64,000 nt of DNA, from the NCBI GenBank assembly GCA_965228785.1, contig CBDDIF010000002.1, positions 2,418,001 to 2,482,000 of the forward strand, read 5' to 3'. A program made the position numbers and the translations under genes. Below, piece by piece: positions 8,572-16,318 of this stretch. Position 1 is the stretch's first letter. Each line of letters begins with the position of its first letter. The notes under the pieces are model-generated. The model saw nothing but the letters and a program-made list of their open reading frames with translations. It was not told the DNA's origin and did not search any database. This DNA comes from Hoeflea_A sp965228785. Lineage in GTDB: Bacteria > Pseudomonadota > Alphaproteobacteria > Rhizobiales > Rhizobiaceae.

Positions 8572-8838
8572 GTGCCTTTTACCCTCGATGACATCAAGGA
8601 AGAATTCCTGTCGAACGGCAGAATTTGTGACTCCCGAACCGAGGCCGAACAATACCTGGCGCTGGTCAATCGATACGAATTAGACATTCCCTTTCGAATC
8701 GCCTGCATGAAGCGCTATCGCACACCGCACTACAATACACTGACCGACGAACAATGGCAGGAACTGGCGCGCGAATACCGGAGCATCATGCAACAGGCTA
8801 TCATCCAGGGGCCGGACTCCGATGAACTCAAAGATTGA
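8572..8838 (+). CDS. Hypothetical protein, 88 aa
   Basis: Starts at GTG with AGGGAG about eight bases upstream. The product is charged and helical ('TLDDIKEEFLSNGRI', 'LTDEQWQELAREYRSIM') with no membrane segment and no family I recognise. Its last 17 bases overlap the start of the next gene, so the two are probably translationally coupled. It follows the XRE regulator by 37 bases. Confidence 0.6.
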   Translation: MPFTLDDIKEEFLSNGRICDSRTEAEQYLALVNRYELDIPFRIACMKRYRTPHYNTLTDEQWQELAREYRSIMQQAIIQGPDSDELKD

Positions 8839-9322
8839 ACGCATCCCATTGAACCATGCAGAGATGGCGCCGATGTCGGCCGCCGAGGGCATTCTGTTCA
8901 AGGCATGGCGCGAGAATTGCGGATCCCTGTGCGAAGAATTGGTGACTTTTGCCGATGACATCGTGATGCTTGAAAGTTGCTGGGATCCGGATACGCCGCC
9001 GAAACTGCTGGTCATTGGCCAGAACAGCCTCTGCGCGCGTGTCCTCGGCAGCAACTGGCAGAATGGTCCGCGTCGGCAGACCAACACCATGTCGTCGACG
9101 GCACAATCCATGGTCTCGGAAGCCTACAGGACGGCCTCCGAGACCAATGAACCGGTGCTCGACTACGTCATGTTCACAGCCGGGTTGAAGGAGGTCGGCA
9201 ATGTGCCGGTCGAATACCAGCGACTTATCCTGCCTTTCTCCAACGGCCTGGGCATTCGTTTCATGGTCACTGTATCGACCCCGCCAGATCCGACTGCTTT
9301 AGATCGTAGATTAGGTCGCTGA
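8822..9322 (+). CDS. Possible PAS-domain sensory protein
   Basis: A 166-residue single-domain protein. The order 'DPDTPPKLLVIGQNSLCARVLG' followed by 'EYQRLILPFSNGLGIRFM' resembles a group of small PAS proteins found in rhizobia, but I cannot confirm the ligand or the family. It overlaps the preceding 88-aa gene and, at its 3' end, overlaps the convergent gene by 56 bases (9267-9322). No output domain is present, so it would have to act through a partner. Confidence 0.6.
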   Translation: MNSKIERIPLNHAEMAPMSAAEGILFKAWRENCGSLCEELVTFADDIVMLESCWDPDTPPKLLVIGQNSLCARVLGSNWQNGPRRQTNTMSSTAQSMVSEAYRTASETNEPVLDYVMFTAGLKEVGNVPVEYQRLILPFSNGLGIRFMVTVSTPPDPTALDRRLGR

Positions 9323-9998
9323 TGTCGGATCGGGTGCAACCGACGAACCAGAAGTCACCCCTCTCAAAGCTCCGTTGCGACGTCACCTGAGGCACCATTC
9401 GATGCTGACGGACGAAACCGCCAAGCGTCCCCAGACCCTTGGCGACGGATCTCGGCTCCATGAAGGCATAGTAATAGTCGAGATCCCATTGAAGAACCGC
9501 ACAGATCTGTGCGTATTTGCAAAGCAGATCAGCAATTCGCAACCGTCGTCCCGAGTCGGCCACGTGCAGCTCTCCGGCATAGGCAACGGTGCCCCGGATA
9601 TCCCGTAGAAACCCGCGTTGGCGTTCAGCAAAACGCACCTCGAGTTCCGTACCAGTGCCGTATATCTGCGGCCAATAGCGTTGTATGAAGCTGTCCAGCG
9701 TCTCGGCGCCCAGGTGCTGAACCTTCACGGCATGAGTCGCAACCGGTTCGTTGGCGTCGTCGGCAATGCACAACCAAAACGCATCACCAGCAAAGAAAGT
9801 GTTGCGTTCCTGGCTAAAGTGCTCGGACACCTGAGCGCCCATCGACGTCTTGATCTTCGACAATTCGCCGAAATCGACCCCGTAGCGGATCGACAGTCCT
9901 TTTTGCCGCAACCCGTTGATCACAACGGTGGTTGCGAGCGTAGCATCAACTACGTTGACTGCATGGTCCATCATCATCAGAACCTCTACTCCTATCAA
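9267..9998 (-). CDS. Hypothetical protein, possible GNAT-fold
   Basis: Up to 243 residues; ATGs eight to ten codons in are equally likely starts. The central region ('YAGELHVADSGRRLRIADLL', then 'WDLDYYYAFMEPRSVAKGL') is reminiscent of GNAT acyltransferases, but the usual Q/RxxGxG/A acetyl-CoA loop is not clear, so this is a weak guess. It is convergent with, and overlaps, the PAS-like gene by 56 bases. An antisense relationship at the 3' ends is therefore built in. Confidence 0.6.
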   Translation of the reverse strand: MIGVEVLMMMDHAVNVVDATLATTVVINGLRQKGLSIRYGVDFGELSKIKTSMGAQVSEHFSQERNTFFAGDAFWLCIADDANEPVATHAVKVQHLGAETLDSFIQRYWPQIYGTGTELEVRFAERQRGFLRDIRGTVAYAGELHVADSGRRLRIADLLCKYAQICAVLQWDLDYYYAFMEPRSVAKGLGTLGGFVRQHRMVPQVTSQRSFERGDFWFVGCTRSDISDLIYDLKQSDLAGSIQ

Positions 9999-10481
9999 GG
10001 CAACAAACTGACGGGGTCGACTGCGACGACCGCAAGTCAGGCATTGCTGTATTGGTTTAAAACAAACTGGCCCTCACCCGGCATGGTCGAAGTGTTTGCC
10101 GGGAAAAAGCGAAATCGGCTCGCGGCCGGTTCCTGTTGACAAAACCGTTGAAGCGCCATCGCGCCCGCCTGGCGGCGGTTGGAATGAGCGTCTTCCGGAC
10201 CTCCCCCAAAAGCGACCACCGCACCACAACATCGGGCGGGTTCGCGCTGGGACTGACATTCGTTTCGGCGCCGAACATGGCTGTTTGCACCGCTTCGTTT
10301 GGTCAAAGTATGCTCGCATTTCCTGCAATCCGAACCTGAAATGTCTGAATTCCGACTTCGGTGGTTGCCCTCGCCGCTTGACCTTGTCGTTTGGAGTTTC
10401 AATACTAGAAGCAGTTCACCCGCACTGGCAGGACCCGCCTGTGGCACGCCAAACGAATTCAGGAACTTGCGGAGGGGACAC
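9999..10481. other. 483-base stretch without a convincing gene
   Basis: Open frames exist on both strands (for example 10096-10506 plus, 10074-10328 minus) but their translations are rich in Pro, Arg and Cys in the manner of non-coding high-GC DNA, and none has a good start. It probably holds the divergent promoters for the 9267-9998 gene and the lipoprotein gene. Confidence 0.4.
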
Positions 10482-10502
10482 ATGGAAACGAGGAGCAATT
10501 CT

Positions 10503-10751
10503 ATGAAGGCCTTGGTTATTGCAATTCTGGCGGCCGCTGCGTTGTCGGCGTGTACGACTGCCGAAAAGACGGCTTCCGGAGCCGGTGTCGGTGCCGCTGT
10601 CGGTGCCATTGCAACGAACAGTGCGGGCGGCGCAGTTGCCGGTGCACTGATTGGTGGTTTCGGCACCTATCTGCTGGAAACCGGCGACGGTCGATGCCAG
10701 TACAGGAACTCTCGCGGGCAGGTTTACACGACCCGCTGCCACTGGCTGTAA
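10503..10751 (+). CDS. Small glycine-zipper outer-membrane-type lipoprotein
   Basis: An 82-residue protein beginning with a lipoprotein signal peptide ('MKALVIAILAAAALSAC', lipobox LSAC, lipidated Cys17). The mature part has a Gly/Ala-rich zipper ('AGVGAAVGAIATNSAGGAVA'), as in small SlyB/OsmB-like lipoproteins that insert into membranes. A start seven codons upstream (10482) with GGAGGGG is an alternative; I prefer 10503 because GAGGAG precedes it and the signal peptide is then of standard length. A stem-loop with T-run follows at 10790-10819. Confidence 0.75.
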   Translation: MKALVIAILAAAALSACTTAEKTASGAGVGAAVGAIATNSAGGAVAGALIGGFGTYLLETGDGRCQYRNSRGQVYTTRCHWL

Positions 10752-10789
10752 GGCCAGTCACACAACGTGAAAGCGCGAGCTTTGCCAGC

Positions 10790-10819
10790 ACCCCGGGGAT
10801 CAACGGTTTCCGGGGTTTT
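10790..10819 (+). terminator. Rho-independent terminator of the lipoprotein gene
   Basis: Stem ACCCCGG (10790-10796) pairs with CCGGGGT (10810-10816) around a 13-base loop, followed by TTTT and a second T-run. It lies 39 bases after the lipoprotein stop and just before the end of the convergent cupin gene. Confidence 0.7.
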
Positions 10820-10829
10820 GCGGTTTTGC

Positions 10830-11177
10830 TCATCGGTCGACCAGTATGCCGAAGCAAAACGACCCGGGTTCAACACGCCGGGTGATGAACTTGTGAGGCA
10901 TACCGGCTGGCACATGGATCACATCCGGAGACGTATGGCGGGTCACCGTCCCGTCCCGATGAACCTCGATCTCAGCAGCCCCATCATTGGGTGAGATCAA
11001 AAAATAGAACTCATCAACTGCATGGGTGTGCGTGTCGGCGACCTCGTTGTCGATCAGGTTTTCTATGTTGCCGCCGGCAACTTCAAATCCGATCTCGCCG
11101 CAGTTCTCACGGCACAAGTAGAACGGAACCTGGGCGTGATGGCCTTCGACTAGCTTGAAAATTGGCAATTTGCTCAT
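10830..11177 (-). CDS. Single-domain cupin protein
   Basis: A 115-residue protein with both cupin motifs: HTHAVDE (His50, His52, Glu56) and PAGMPH (His95), so the four metal ligands are intact. It could be a small dioxygenase, isomerase or sensor; substrate unknown. It starts only 17 bases after the stop of the methyltransferase gene on the same strand, so the two very likely form an operon and act on related small molecules. Confidence 0.8.
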   Translation of the reverse strand: MSKLPIFKLVEGHHAQVPFYLCRENCGEIGFEVAGGNIENLIDNEVADTHTHAVDEFYFLISPNDGAAEIEVHRDGTVTRHTSPDVIHVPAGMPHKFITRRVEPGSFCFGILVDR

Positions 11178-11194
11178 GGTATTTGTTCCTGTCG

Positions 11195-12187
11195 TCAGTT
11201 TGTTCTGAAGATCATGGCGAAGGTGTTGGGCACGTTCAGGTAGCGCTGGTGCACGAGGCTTGCGCCGGCGTTTTCGAACGCATCGACATAGACATCCCGG
11301 CTGAACAGCTCGATCTCCTGAAAGGCATGGACGAGCTCGAAGCCGCTGGTGAATATTGGCAGCGGCATCGGATCGTCTGACTTGGATTTGACGGTATCCG
11401 CCACCCAGATGTGCGTTGGATTTCGAAAGTTATCGACGACCCGTCGAGCGGCCTCGCGGGGGCCGTGAATGTTGAACAGGTCATGCATTGACATGAACGA
11501 CATCACCACATCGATCGGGCGATCGATCCGAGACCCGAGTTCGCTGCCTTTGTCGAGTGCGTCGCCAAGCAAGATTTCTACTCGGTCATCGAGCTGGTGG
11601 GACCGAATGTTGGTTTCAGCCAACTTCACCGCGTCTTCGTTGATATCGATTCCGAAACCGAAACAAGCGGGATCATTCAAGCAGCTCGTGATCAACCGAG
11701 ATCCGCCACCGCAGCCGAGATCCACAATGGCATTCGGACGATATTCGTCGAGCAATTCGAGAAACACGTCGTTCATGAACGCCTGGTTCGCCATCTGAGA
11801 CCCGATCGCGACATACTCGCCGTTGACCGCGGCCCGTGCAGCGGCTTCGCCGATATCGGAATGCATGATCGTATTGCGCAGATAGGCGCCGTAGCCACCG
11901 ATCAACCAAACAGCAAATGCCCGGTTGTCGAGCCATGAAACCCCCTGCTTGCTCAACCTCAAAGATTGGTGTTTGGAGCGCTCGAATATCGAGAAACGCA
12001 GCCCGAAGTCGATTACCTCCCGCGCGCGCAAGGGAATCTTCTGGTTGCGGCTTTCGATGTGGCGGACGAAGCCCGCCTCGCTGATGGTAAAGTCGTTGGT
12101 TGAAAACAGTTCGAAAACCTGCGCTTCGTGAAGAAGGAAGCAGAAATTCGTAACGACATAGCCATTGAATGCGTCTTCTGGTCTCAT
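11195..12187 (-). CDS. SAM-dependent methyltransferase, MppJ-like
   Basis: A 330-residue protein with an N-terminal winged-helix/dimerisation part (about 1-130) and a class I methyltransferase domain: motif I 'VDLGCGGGSRL' near 155, acidic strand 'GFGIDINEDA' near 178, 'LLGDALD' near 207. The C-terminal half resembles MppJ, the phenylpyruvate C-methyltransferase with a two-His non-haem iron: His235 in 'MSMHDLF' and His287 in 'ELVHAF' are 52 residues apart, the same spacing I recall for the MppJ iron ligands (243/295). A longer frame reaches 12373, but the ATG at 12187 has GGAG seven bases upstream. The cupin gene follows 17 bases downstream. Confidence 0.78.
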   Translation of the reverse strand: MRPEDAFNGYVVTNFCFLLHEAQVFELFSTNDFTISEAGFVRHIESRNQKIPLRAREVIDFGLRFSIFERSKHQSLRLSKQGVSWLDNRAFAVWLIGGYGAYLRNTIMHSDIGEAAARAAVNGEYVAIGSQMANQAFMNDVFLELLDEYRPNAIVDLGCGGGSRLITSCLNDPACFGFGIDINEDAVKLAETNIRSHQLDDRVEILLGDALDKGSELGSRIDRPIDVVMSFMSMHDLFNIHGPREAARRVVDNFRNPTHIWVADTVKSKSDDPMPLPIFTSGFELVHAFQEIELFSRDVYVDAFENAGASLVHQRYLNVPNTFAMIFRTN

Positions 12188-12671
12188 GGGTTTTCTCCGA
12201 TCTTCCATGTTTTTGCGGACCCCCGGCCAACGCAAACGCACGGCAACGGGTACCGCCGTGCGATCCGCGCCGCCGCAACTCCATACAAATTCCGGTTTCA
12301 TGCCGAGAATGCCCGCAGCGTATGACCCGCCTCTTCCGGCACCATGATGGAAAGGACCAGGATCTAGACGCAAATACGGACCTGAAGTCCCTCTCCTACC
12401 GGCCTGCTAGATGCGCGAGGCCGACACCGCCGGGAGAACGGACGATGACCAACATACGCGCTATCCGTGTCGGATTCAGGGCCGACAAACTGTTCATCCA
12501 CCGGGAGTTTTGACTGTCGGCTCTACAACCAAGCACCCTCCGAAGCGAACCTTCATCTGCGAACACCGAACCATTGACGCTCGACACCAGTCGTTCGCAA
12601 ATCTGTTAGTCAATTGCCGAAGCGGTTGAACCAGCTGTGGTTTCAGATTAACTGCAACTATCCGATGTGCG
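12188..12671. other. 484-base intergenic region upstream of methyltransferase and LuxR genes
   Basis: No convincing gene. Frames on both strands are short and Arg/Pro-rich. The region must contain the divergent promoters of the methyltransferase operon and the LuxR-type gene; I could not find a clear lux-box-like dyad. Confidence 0.4.
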
Positions 12672-12677
12672 GTGCGA

Positions 12678-13085
12678 ATGACCGGCTCGACAGGCCGCAA
12701 TTGGGGGTGCAGCGGGGTGACGAAACCGCAATCAGCTGGCGAAACCCGGCTTCTGACGCATTTGTTGCTTGACCGTCTCGACATGGCGGCGGCAGTTGCG
12801 TTGGCTTGCCTTAGCCGCAATGCTGATTCGGCCGGCAAAACCAATTTGCCGGAAACCGTGGTCACCATCGGATCAACTCTTGAGCTGGAGTTAGTGGAGT
12901 TTGATGTGATTCGCTGGGCTGCAGCCGGCAAATCCTACCAGGACATAGCCACAATCATGAATTTGCCCTATGGCACTGTGCGCTATCACCTGAACCAGGC
13001 CCGCCTGCGCAACGGCCTTGATTCGGTGACCCAGCTTATTGTCCGCGTCGCTTGCGACCACAACCTGGATCCACTGGCAGCTTAG
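12678..13085 (+). CDS. Short LuxR-type regulator (DNA-binding domain)
   Basis: About 135 residues (a GTG two codons upstream is also possible, as is an ATG at 12783). The C-terminal half is a LuxR/GerE helix-turn-helix ('IRWAAAGKSYQDIATIMNLP' then 'GTVRYHLNQARLRNGL'). The N-terminal part is too short for an autoinducer-binding or receiver domain, so it is either a stand-alone DNA-binding protein or a truncated LuxR. The next gene, a full-length LuxR relative with a similar HTH, begins one base after the stop, suggesting a duplicated pair. Confidence 0.75.
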   Translation: MTGSTGRNWGCSGVTKPQSAGETRLLTHLLLDRLDMAAAVALACLSRNADSAGKTNLPETVVTIGSTLELELVEFDVIRWAAAGKSYQDIATIMNLPYGTVRYHLNQARLRNGLDSVTQLIVRVACDHNLDPLAA

Positions 13086-13086
13086 G

Positions 13087-13944
13087 ATGAACACATATTT
13101 CCAGGCAGCCACCTCAGGCAGGACCAGTGTTGACCGGCATCTGAACGACGTCATTCGCAGCGGCCGTTGGCCACAAATCGGATCCTTCGTAAACGCGCTT
13201 CTGCACGCCGAATCCTTCGACGAATTGCATCGTCAATTCCGCCGCGCCATCTTGCATTTTGGATATTTTGGCTTCGCTTATTGGGGTGCAGGCCCGTCCA
13301 ACCGGTTTTCGCTGTGTGGAATGTCGGATCTCACCGAGCGGTTTGGCAAGCACACAAGCGACTGCGGTGGATTGATGGCAACCGTGTTCAATCGCTACGA
13401 CCCTGCCCTTCGTGCCCGCGACAATGCGTGGAAAGGCCGGCTAAATCGGCCGCTGTTGGAATGCGCCGATGCACCGGCAGAAACCCGCGATATTCATAGA
13501 GACATTTGCAATTCCGTGCGTGAACTGGGGTTTGCACCCTATGAAGACGTGCTGATAGTCCCGACGGGAACGCTCGGCCCATCTGCAAGCTCCGACGAGC
13601 GCAATCATGTCCATCTTCCGCAGCTGAGAGGTGTCGGAGCCACCGACGTTGTCGCTGGCATCTCGCTGACTAAGATCTTCGACACACTGGCGGAACCGCT
13701 TGTCGGGCACAACTCCGCTGAAACCCCAAAGACCGAAGTGCCCAATATCGCGCTGACGCCGAAGGAGAAAGCCGTGTTACGTTGGGCAGCCCATGGCAAA
13801 ACCCATGAGGAGATCGCCGCCAAAACCGGTTTGCGGCGCGGGGAGGTACGCTACTACCTGGAAAAGGCTCGCAAACGCTACGGATTTGCCACCAATATCC
13901 AGACGATCGTCCAGGCCGCCAAGGACCATGGCTGGTTCGCCTGA
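13087..13944 (+). CDS. LuxR-family regulator with N-terminal sensory-type domain
   Basis: A 285-residue protein. Residues about 25-205 look like a LuxR autoinducer-binding fold in size and position ('HFGYFGFAYWG', 'FNRYDPALRARDNAW'), but the usual W-x3-Y...D pattern that holds acyl-homoserine lactones is not clearly there. The HTH (about 220-285) has 'LTPKEKAVLRWAAHGKTHEE' and 'GEVRYYLEKARKRYGF'. No luxI-type synthase is in the window. ATG one base after the upstream LuxR stop. The CitE-like gene starts 43 bases downstream and may be in the same transcript. Confidence 0.82.
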   Translation: MNTYFQAATSGRTSVDRHLNDVIRSGRWPQIGSFVNALLHAESFDELHRQFRRAILHFGYFGFAYWGAGPSNRFSLCGMSDLTERFGKHTSDCGGLMATVFNRYDPALRARDNAWKGRLNRPLLECADAPAETRDIHRDICNSVRELGFAPYEDVLIVPTGTLGPSASSDERNHVHLPQLRGVGATDVVAGISLTKIFDTLAEPLVGHNSAETPKTEVPNIALTPKEKAVLRWAAHGKTHEEIAAKTGLRRGEVRYYLEKARKRYGFATNIQTIVQAAKDHGWFA

Positions 13945-13987
13945 CCCGCATTCTTCTCTACAACCCAATACGACACCGCGCAAACTC

Positions 13988-14848
13988 ATGACAGACCCGA
14001 TAATCCGGCCAAGACGCAGCTTCATCTTCACACCCGGCCTGAGGCCGGACATGTTCCCCAAAGCGCTCAAAAGCGGCACCGATATCGTCTGCGTGGAACT
14101 TGAAGACGGCATCGCACCGAAGGACAAGGCAACGGCGCGCACGAAGGCCATGGCGCTGTTCGAAAAGCCGCAGGCCGATGACGGGGTCGAACGGATCGTT
14201 CGGATCAACTGCCTTCGCACAGCTTTCGGGCTTGCCGATGTGCAGGCAGTCCTCGATGCCGACAGCCCACCGCCGGCTCTTATGCTGCCGAAAGTGCGCA
14301 CGCCGGATGAAGTGCAGTGGCTCGATGATCTGCTGAGTGAACGCGGTCACGAATGCCGCTTGCATGTCATTATCGAGACCAATGAAGGGTTGGAAGCAGC
14401 GCACGATATTGCGCGATCAAGCCAACGTATCGATGCGCTTTTCTTCGGCGGCGTCGACATGGCGGCGGAGCTGCGCTGTAGCAATGCGTGGGAACCGCTG
14501 CTTTACGCTCGCTCCCGCGTCGTCCATGCCGCGGCCGGCGCCGGACTCGACGTCGTCGACGTGCCGTTCCTCGATCTTGATGACCTCGAAGGCATGAAGC
14601 GCGAAGCCCAATTGGCGCGTGAGCTCGGCTTCAGCGGCAAGGGCAGCATCCATCCGAAGCAGATTGAAGCTCTCAACACGATCTTTACTCCGGATGCGAA
14701 GACAATCGCCCGTGCTCGCCGGATCATCGCCAATTTCAAAGCCGCGGATACCGGCCTCGTGGTGATCGACGGAAAGCTGATCGAGCAACCGGTGCTGCGC
14801 GAGATGCACCGCATTGTCGCTATTGCCGAAAGGGTTGGAAACCACTAG
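13988..14848 (+). CDS. HpcH/HpaI (CitE-like) aldolase/lyase
   Basis: A 286-residue member of the citrate lyase beta subunit / malyl-CoA lyase family. The start of the barrel ('RSFIFTPGLRPDMFPKAL'), the Mg-binding 'VELEDGIAPKDK', the 'VIIETNEGL' glutamate strand and 'FFGGVDMAAEL' are typical, as is 'GFSGKGSIHPKQI' near the C-terminus. Likely reaction: Mg-dependent cleavage or condensation of a beta-hydroxyacyl-CoA or hydroxyacid. No citrate-lyase alpha or gamma subunits are present, so it is a stand-alone CitE-like enzyme. The long frame upstream is not used; the ATG at 13988 begins just before the first conserved strand. Confidence 0.88.
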   Translation: MTDPIIRPRRSFIFTPGLRPDMFPKALKSGTDIVCVELEDGIAPKDKATARTKAMALFEKPQADDGVERIVRINCLRTAFGLADVQAVLDADSPPPALMLPKVRTPDEVQWLDDLLSERGHECRLHVIIETNEGLEAAHDIARSSQRIDALFFGGVDMAAELRCSNAWEPLLYARSRVVHAAAGAGLDVVDVPFLDLDDLEGMKREAQLARELGFSGKGSIHPKQIEALNTIFTPDAKTIARARRIIANFKAADTGLVVIDGKLIEQPVLREMHRIVAIAERVGNH

Positions 14849-14881
14849 CTCAGTCTGCCGTCGACAAGTTGGCGGGTGCCT

Positions 14882-15688
14882 TCAACCAGATGCAAACGAT
14901 TCACTCAGTGCGAACGCAACAAGTCTCTTCGCTGAGTTCGATCCTTCCTGGATGATGCTGGCATCGGTTCCAATCAGCGTGACGACTGCTTGCGCTTCGC
15001 CCTGCCAGTCGAGAATGGGCGCTGCGATTGCAACAAGGCCCGGGATGAAGCGTTCGTCCATGGTTGCAAAACCTTGATCTCGGATCTTGTTTCGCAACGC
15101 GGCAACACCTTTGGCGGTCGCGGTCAGATCCGGAACGATTTCGGGATTGCGTTTGACACGCCGCAACTCGCTATCGAGCCCCGGCTTCAAGGGGCCTTGC
15201 GGCGACCAGGCGAGAAAGGCGCGCCCGGTCGCTGAACCAAGCAACGGCAACGTGCTGCCGAGGTGAATTGATGTGGCAATCGGGGAAGCCGTTCGTTCCC
15301 AGCGCACAACGGTGGCACCGTGATCGCCCCAGACCGACACAAGGCCGGTCAGGCCTGTTTGAGCGCATAGTTCAGGTAACTTTTCAGACGTCCGGTTGAC
15401 GAAATCATGCCGCGCCAGCGCGGCAAGACCCAGTTGCAACGCACCTTTGCCAAGATCGTATTTTCCCGTCCGCCCGGCCTGTTCGGCAAAGCCCGCCTTG
15501 GTGAACGAGGCCAGATAACGGTGCGCCTTGCTGAGCGGCATGTCGCAATCGCGGGCAACTTCCGAAAGCGTAACGGACCTTCCGTATCCGGCCAGCGCTT
15601 GCAGCAGCCTCAAAGCCGCATCCAGCGACGTGGGACCGCTGGACGGTTGGGGCTGTTTCGGTTTCCCTCGGTTATGTTTCACGGCCAT
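14882..15688 (-). CDS. IclR-family transcriptional regulator
   Basis: 268 residues from the ATG at 15688, which overlaps the upstream thioesterase gene by 17 bases. An N-terminal winged HTH ('VTLSEVARDCDMPLSKAHRY') is followed by the IclR effector domain ('ATGRAFLAW', 'GFATMDERFIPGLVAIAAPI'). IclR proteins usually control nearby catabolic genes of aromatic compounds; the fumarylpyruvate-hydrolase-like gene at 16319 is the obvious candidate. A longer reading to 15739 would add a poor N-terminus. Confidence 0.9.
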   Translation of the reverse strand: MAVKHNRGKPKQPQPSSGPTSLDAALRLLQALAGYGRSVTLSEVARDCDMPLSKAHRYLASFTKAGFAEQAGRTGKYDLGKGALQLGLAALARHDFVNRTSEKLPELCAQTGLTGLVSVWGDHGATVVRWERTASPIATSIHLGSTLPLLGSATGRAFLAWSPQGPLKPGLDSELRRVKRNPEIVPDLTATAKGVAALRNKIRDQGFATMDERFIPGLVAIAAPILDWQGEAQAVVTLIGTDASIIQEGSNSAKRLVAFALSESFASG

Positions 15689-16082
15689 CCAGCAATTCAC
15701 GCAGCTTGTCGAGCCTTGCCGCCGAAATCCCGTTGTCACCGAGCACGAACACTCCCCTCGTTTCCCGCCCGGTCGCCGTCAGTGTCTCTCCTGAGTATAT
15801 TTCGTAGACAAGTTTCAGCGCCTTCGCTCCCCACTCTTCAACGGTGAGGCAAACGCTCAGTTCGTCACCGTTGCGCATCGGACGATGGAATTTTGCCGAC
15901 GCATCCATCAGTCCGAGACCAAGCGCGCCGAGCCTGCCGCACACATTTTCGTGGCCGCCGAATTCCCACAGCCAGTCGTGAAAGGTGCGATCGAGCCAGG
16001 CGAATATGTTGGGGTAGAACACGATGCCGGCCGGATCGCAATCGCCGAAACTGACCCGCATGGCGAACGTGTGTTTGTACAT
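15672..16082 (-). CDS. Acyl-CoA thioesterase, 4-hydroxybenzoyl-CoA thioesterase type
   Basis: A 136-residue hotdog-fold protein. The N-terminal 'FGDCDPAGIVFYPNIFAWLD' is the signature of the 4-hydroxybenzoyl-CoA thioesterase group, with the catalytic Asp16. It hydrolyses aromatic or short acyl-CoA thioesters. It precedes and overlaps the IclR gene, and diverges from the FAH hydrolase gene, placing it in an aromatic-acid context. Confidence 0.87.
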   Translation of the reverse strand: MYKHTFAMRVSFGDCDPAGIVFYPNIFAWLDRTFHDWLWEFGGHENVCGRLGALGLGLMDASAKFHRPMRNGDELSVCLTVEEWGAKALKLVYEIYSGETLTATGRETRGVFVLGDNGISAARLDKLRELLDGRET

Positions 16083-16105
16083 TTCACTTCCATATTACAG
16101 AATTT

Positions 16106-16123
16106 ATTTTGGAATATGAAAAT
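16106..16123. promoter_or_regulatory. Imperfect palindrome in divergent promoter region
   Basis: The 18 bases ATTTTGGAATATGAAAAT have matching ATTTT/AAAAT ends around an AT-rich core, 24 bases before the thioesterase-IclR operon. IclR proteins bind such short dyads between divergent operons. The symmetry in the middle is poor, so this is a weak candidate. Confidence 0.25.
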
Positions 16124-16318
16124 AGTGTGTATCGTCCATGGCCTGCCCTGTCGATGGATAAGAGAGGCGGGGCTGAGGATCAGGAGACCTTTGGTGGCCG
16201 AATTTGATTTTCACAGCCACGAAAGATAACGCTTATCGCGAATGCAGTTCTGCGCTTCCCGCTCCCTGCGATCTCCGGGAGGGAGCCTGATCAAAAAACC
16301 AGACTGGACACGAACACC

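Noticed and set aside
8034..9322. Prophage immunity region
   Set aside because: The XRE regulator with tandem operators looks phage-like, but there is no divergent cro-like gene, integrase or structural gene nearby.
10096..10506. A 136-codon plus-strand frame before the lipoprotein gene
   Set aside because: Start is poor, composition is Pro/Arg/Cys-rich, and it would end over the lipoprotein start. No family seen.
13793..13987. Longer N-terminus of the CitE-like protein
   Set aside because: It would overlap the LuxR gene and add an Arg/Pro-rich segment before the first conserved strand; the ATG at 13988 is better.
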